A stretch of DNA of 64,000 nucleotides from Prochlorococcus sp. AG-418-I20 (lineage in GTDB: Bacteria; Cyanobacteriota; Cyanobacteriia; PCC-6307; Cyanobiaceae): positions 86,001-150,000 of the forward strand of contig QCLZ01000003.1 of assembly GCA_003214175.1 (NCBI GenBank). The letters are read 5' to 3'. Both the position numbers and the translations under genes were made by a program. Below the pieces are notes generated by a model. That model worked only from the letters and a program-made list of their open reading frames with translations. It ran no database searches and was not told where the DNA came from. Below, one piece after another: positions 62,624 to 64,000 of the stretch. Within the stretch, counting starts at the first letter, position 1. Each line of letters starts with the position of its first letter.

Positions 62624-63028
62624 TTAGATTTCTTCATTTTTTGAAATAGAAGTAAATTCAACACCCTTGTACTTTACAAATGAAGCAGTCCACACTTCTT
62701 TGGAAAGATTACCTAGGTATTTTAGGAATTGTTGTGTATCTCCGTCTCTTATCCATTCAGATTTAATAAAGGGAAGTTCTTTCTGCATCCTTTTAGGATG
62801 CATGTGAACCAAGAGTAACCCTTTATCTTCTGAAGCTCTTTTTAATGCACCTTCATCACTCCTTTGAAAAACTCTTAGTAGAAGATTTAAAATAACCTCT
62901 TCTCCAAGTTTATTAAAAATTTCTTTATCATCTAAACTATCTTTAATTTCTTTGCCTCCTAGAGGCATCGCTCTTACTAAGTTTTGCTCTATTAAAGCTA
63001 TTGCAATTAGGTAATCTTGGCTAGCCAT
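62624..63028 (-). CDS. Conserved-looking soluble protein, unknown function
   Basis: 134 aa, helical, mixed charge (GGKEIKDSLDDKEIFNKLGEEVI; HMHPKRMQKELPFIKSEW). No family motif recognised. Convergent with the peptidase E gene. Confidence 0.6.
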   Translation of the reverse strand: MASQDYLIAIALIEQNLVRAMPLGGKEIKDSLDDKEIFNKLGEEVILNLLLRVFQRSDEGALKRASEDKGLLLVHMHPKRMQKELPFIKSEWIRDGDTQQFLKYLGNLSKEVWTASFVKYKGVEFTSISKNEEI

Positions 63029-63188
63029 CTTCTTAATTAATACTTTTCGATATTCTAACCTCTAGAGTTCATGAAAAACATTTATATATTCATGATCTTC
63101 TAAATGTCTAAGCAATTAATTAAGGATATTCTTTTTAACTTGAAGCTTTAATTTATGTTTATATTATTAATCTTATTAGATTTTTAAT

Positions 63189-63422
63189 ATGAGATCATTT
63201 TTGTTTCTGTTTTTTGGCTTTTTTGCAGGTCTTTATTTATCATGGCCAGGATTAGTAATCTCAAAGAATTGGCAATGTTTCAACGATATTATTACAAAAT
63301 CAGCGGAAGATAAAATTTCTTTAAAAGCAGTGATGGAGGTTTCGCCAAATTATCTACTCAAGAGAAAGAATAAAAATATTATCTCAAAAATAAGAATCGT
63401 AGCTGATGCGTGTTTTCGCTAA
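63189..63422 (+). CDS. Small signal-anchored protein, unknown function
   Basis: 77 aa. An N-terminal hydrophobic segment (about residues 3-22) may be a signal or anchor; the rest is soluble with two Cys (residues 29 and 75). Family not recognised. It precedes the partial MTHFR-like gene by 31 bp. Confidence 0.55.
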   Translation: MRSFLFLFFGFFAGLYLSWPGLVISKNWQCFNDIITKSAEDKISLKAVMEVSPNYLLKRKNKNIISKIRIVADACFR

Positions 63423-63453
63423 AATACTAGTTATAAATTACTTGTCCTAAATT

Positions 63454-64000
63454 ATGATTAATAATTTAAGATTTGAATTGTCTTTTAAAAATATTTCTCA
63501 ATTAGAAAATAAACTGAATTTCTGCAAATTTAATGGAATAAAAAATATCAATATTCCATGCAAAGGTTTTATTAAGAAAGATTTATTTAAAGCAACAATT
63601 AACTACATATCAAATAATTTTCAGGAATTTAATGTAACTTATCATTATAGTCTTTATCATCAATATTCCAAAAATAGAATAAATTCATATCAGGATTTCT
63701 TAGAGTTTATTAAAAATTCAAATTGTAATAGAAGTTATGAAGTGCTTCTTATTTCGGGATCAAACAAGAAAAAGAATTTTGATGTAATAAATGTTTTGAA
63801 TCACATAAAAAATCAAAAAAATTTGAATATCAAATTAGGTATTGCTCATAATCCATACTTGGAAAAATACTATAAAATAACTTCGGAAAGAGAAAGGTTA
63901 GAAAAAAAAATTGCTTCAGGATTAATTGATTCTATTTGGTTTCAATATGGAACAGATATTAAAGTTCTAAATGATGAAGTGACTTATCTGAAGAAAATTG
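63454..64000 (+). CDS. Possible methylenetetrahydrofolate reductase-like protein (3' end outside window)
   Basis: 182 codons from ATG 63454 with no stop before the right edge. The segments LLISGSNKKKNFDVINVLNHI, KLGIAHNPYLEKY and RLEKKIASGLIDSIWFQYG resemble the strand-helix sequence of the MTHFR/F420-type TIM barrel. It probably reduces or senses a folate, but this is a weak family match and the C-terminus is not visible. Confidence 0.5.
   Translation, partial: MINNLRFELSFKNISQLENKLNFCKFNGIKNINIPCKGFIKKDLFKATINYISNNFQEFNVTYHYSLYHQYSKNRINSYQDFLEFIKNSNCNRSYEVLLISGSNKKKNFDVINVLNHIKNQKNLNIKLGIAHNPYLEKYYKITSERERLEKKIASGLIDSIWFQYGTDIKVLNDEVTYLKKI

Noticed and set aside
1-64000. tRNA, rRNA, insertion sequences, integrases or phage genes
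   Set aside because: I saw no cloverleaf, rRNA segment, transposase or terminal inverted repeats by reading; a covariance-model scan would be needed to exclude a tRNA fully.

Overview
The window looks like chromosome from a high-light-adapted Prochlorococcus. The DNA is very A+T-rich (I judge about 70% by eye), intergenic gaps are short and many genes are very small. The gene content is that of a marine picocyanobacterium: petG, cytM, chlI, lycopene cyclase, PAP/fibrillin proteins, a Zn-uptake/COG0523 cluster, and the sRNA Yfr1 between guaB and trxA. I cannot name the strain. I found no rRNA, tRNA, insertion sequence, integrase or CRISPR array.

Layout. 1-29.7 kb is a compact housekeeping block. 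It holds an HD-domain phosphohydrolase cut by the left edge, leuA, a GH57 glycoside hydrolase, lycopene cyclase, gyrA, guaB-Yfr1-trxA-hisH-rsmD, petG and cytM (divergent), a TrmJ-type methylase, chlI-ruvC-5-FCL-sufE-hom, and two components of a peptide-type ABC importer. A hydrolase, an MFS carrier and a sugar kinase follow, then a cassette of circularly permuted ATP-grasp, alpha-E and transglutaminase genes. 31.3-37.1 kb is a zinc block: a WD40 protein, a COG0523 GTPase, znuA, znuC, zur and znuB, with an 8-1-8 palindrome as a candidate Zur operator between znuA and znuC.

37-61 kb is accessory in character: dozens of 33-130 aa proteins, most with one membrane segment or a signal peptide. Recognisable families are scattered among them: OsmC, PAP/fibrillin, Nif11, MAPEG, an Mrr-type nuclease, a hotdog thioesterase, dihydrouridine synthase, glutathione peroxidase, purT, pepN, an MBL-fold hydrolase, a DCC protein and a DUF3303 protein. 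A decayed PAP/fibrillin gene lies at about 44.76-45.11 kb. The right end carries a GNAT acetyltransferase, a peptidase E family protein and the start of a possible methylenetetrahydrofolate reductase-like gene cut by the right edge.

The most interesting signal is in the 700-bp gap at 37.7-38.4 kb. A 14-nt perfect copy of the Yfr1 core (ACTCCTCACACACT) sits in the loop of an 8-bp hairpin and is followed by a terminator. About 170 bp downstream, on the same strand, is a Yfr2-family RNA with two GGAAACA boxes, its own terminator and a segment nearly complementary to the Yfr1 core. This suggests a tandem pair made of an RNA regulator and its interacting partner, separate from the canonical Yfr1 at 10.5 kb. 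A second possible non-coding transcript (30.64-30.97 kb, minus strand) has a perfect ribosome binding site, a 10-codon ORF and a strong terminator.
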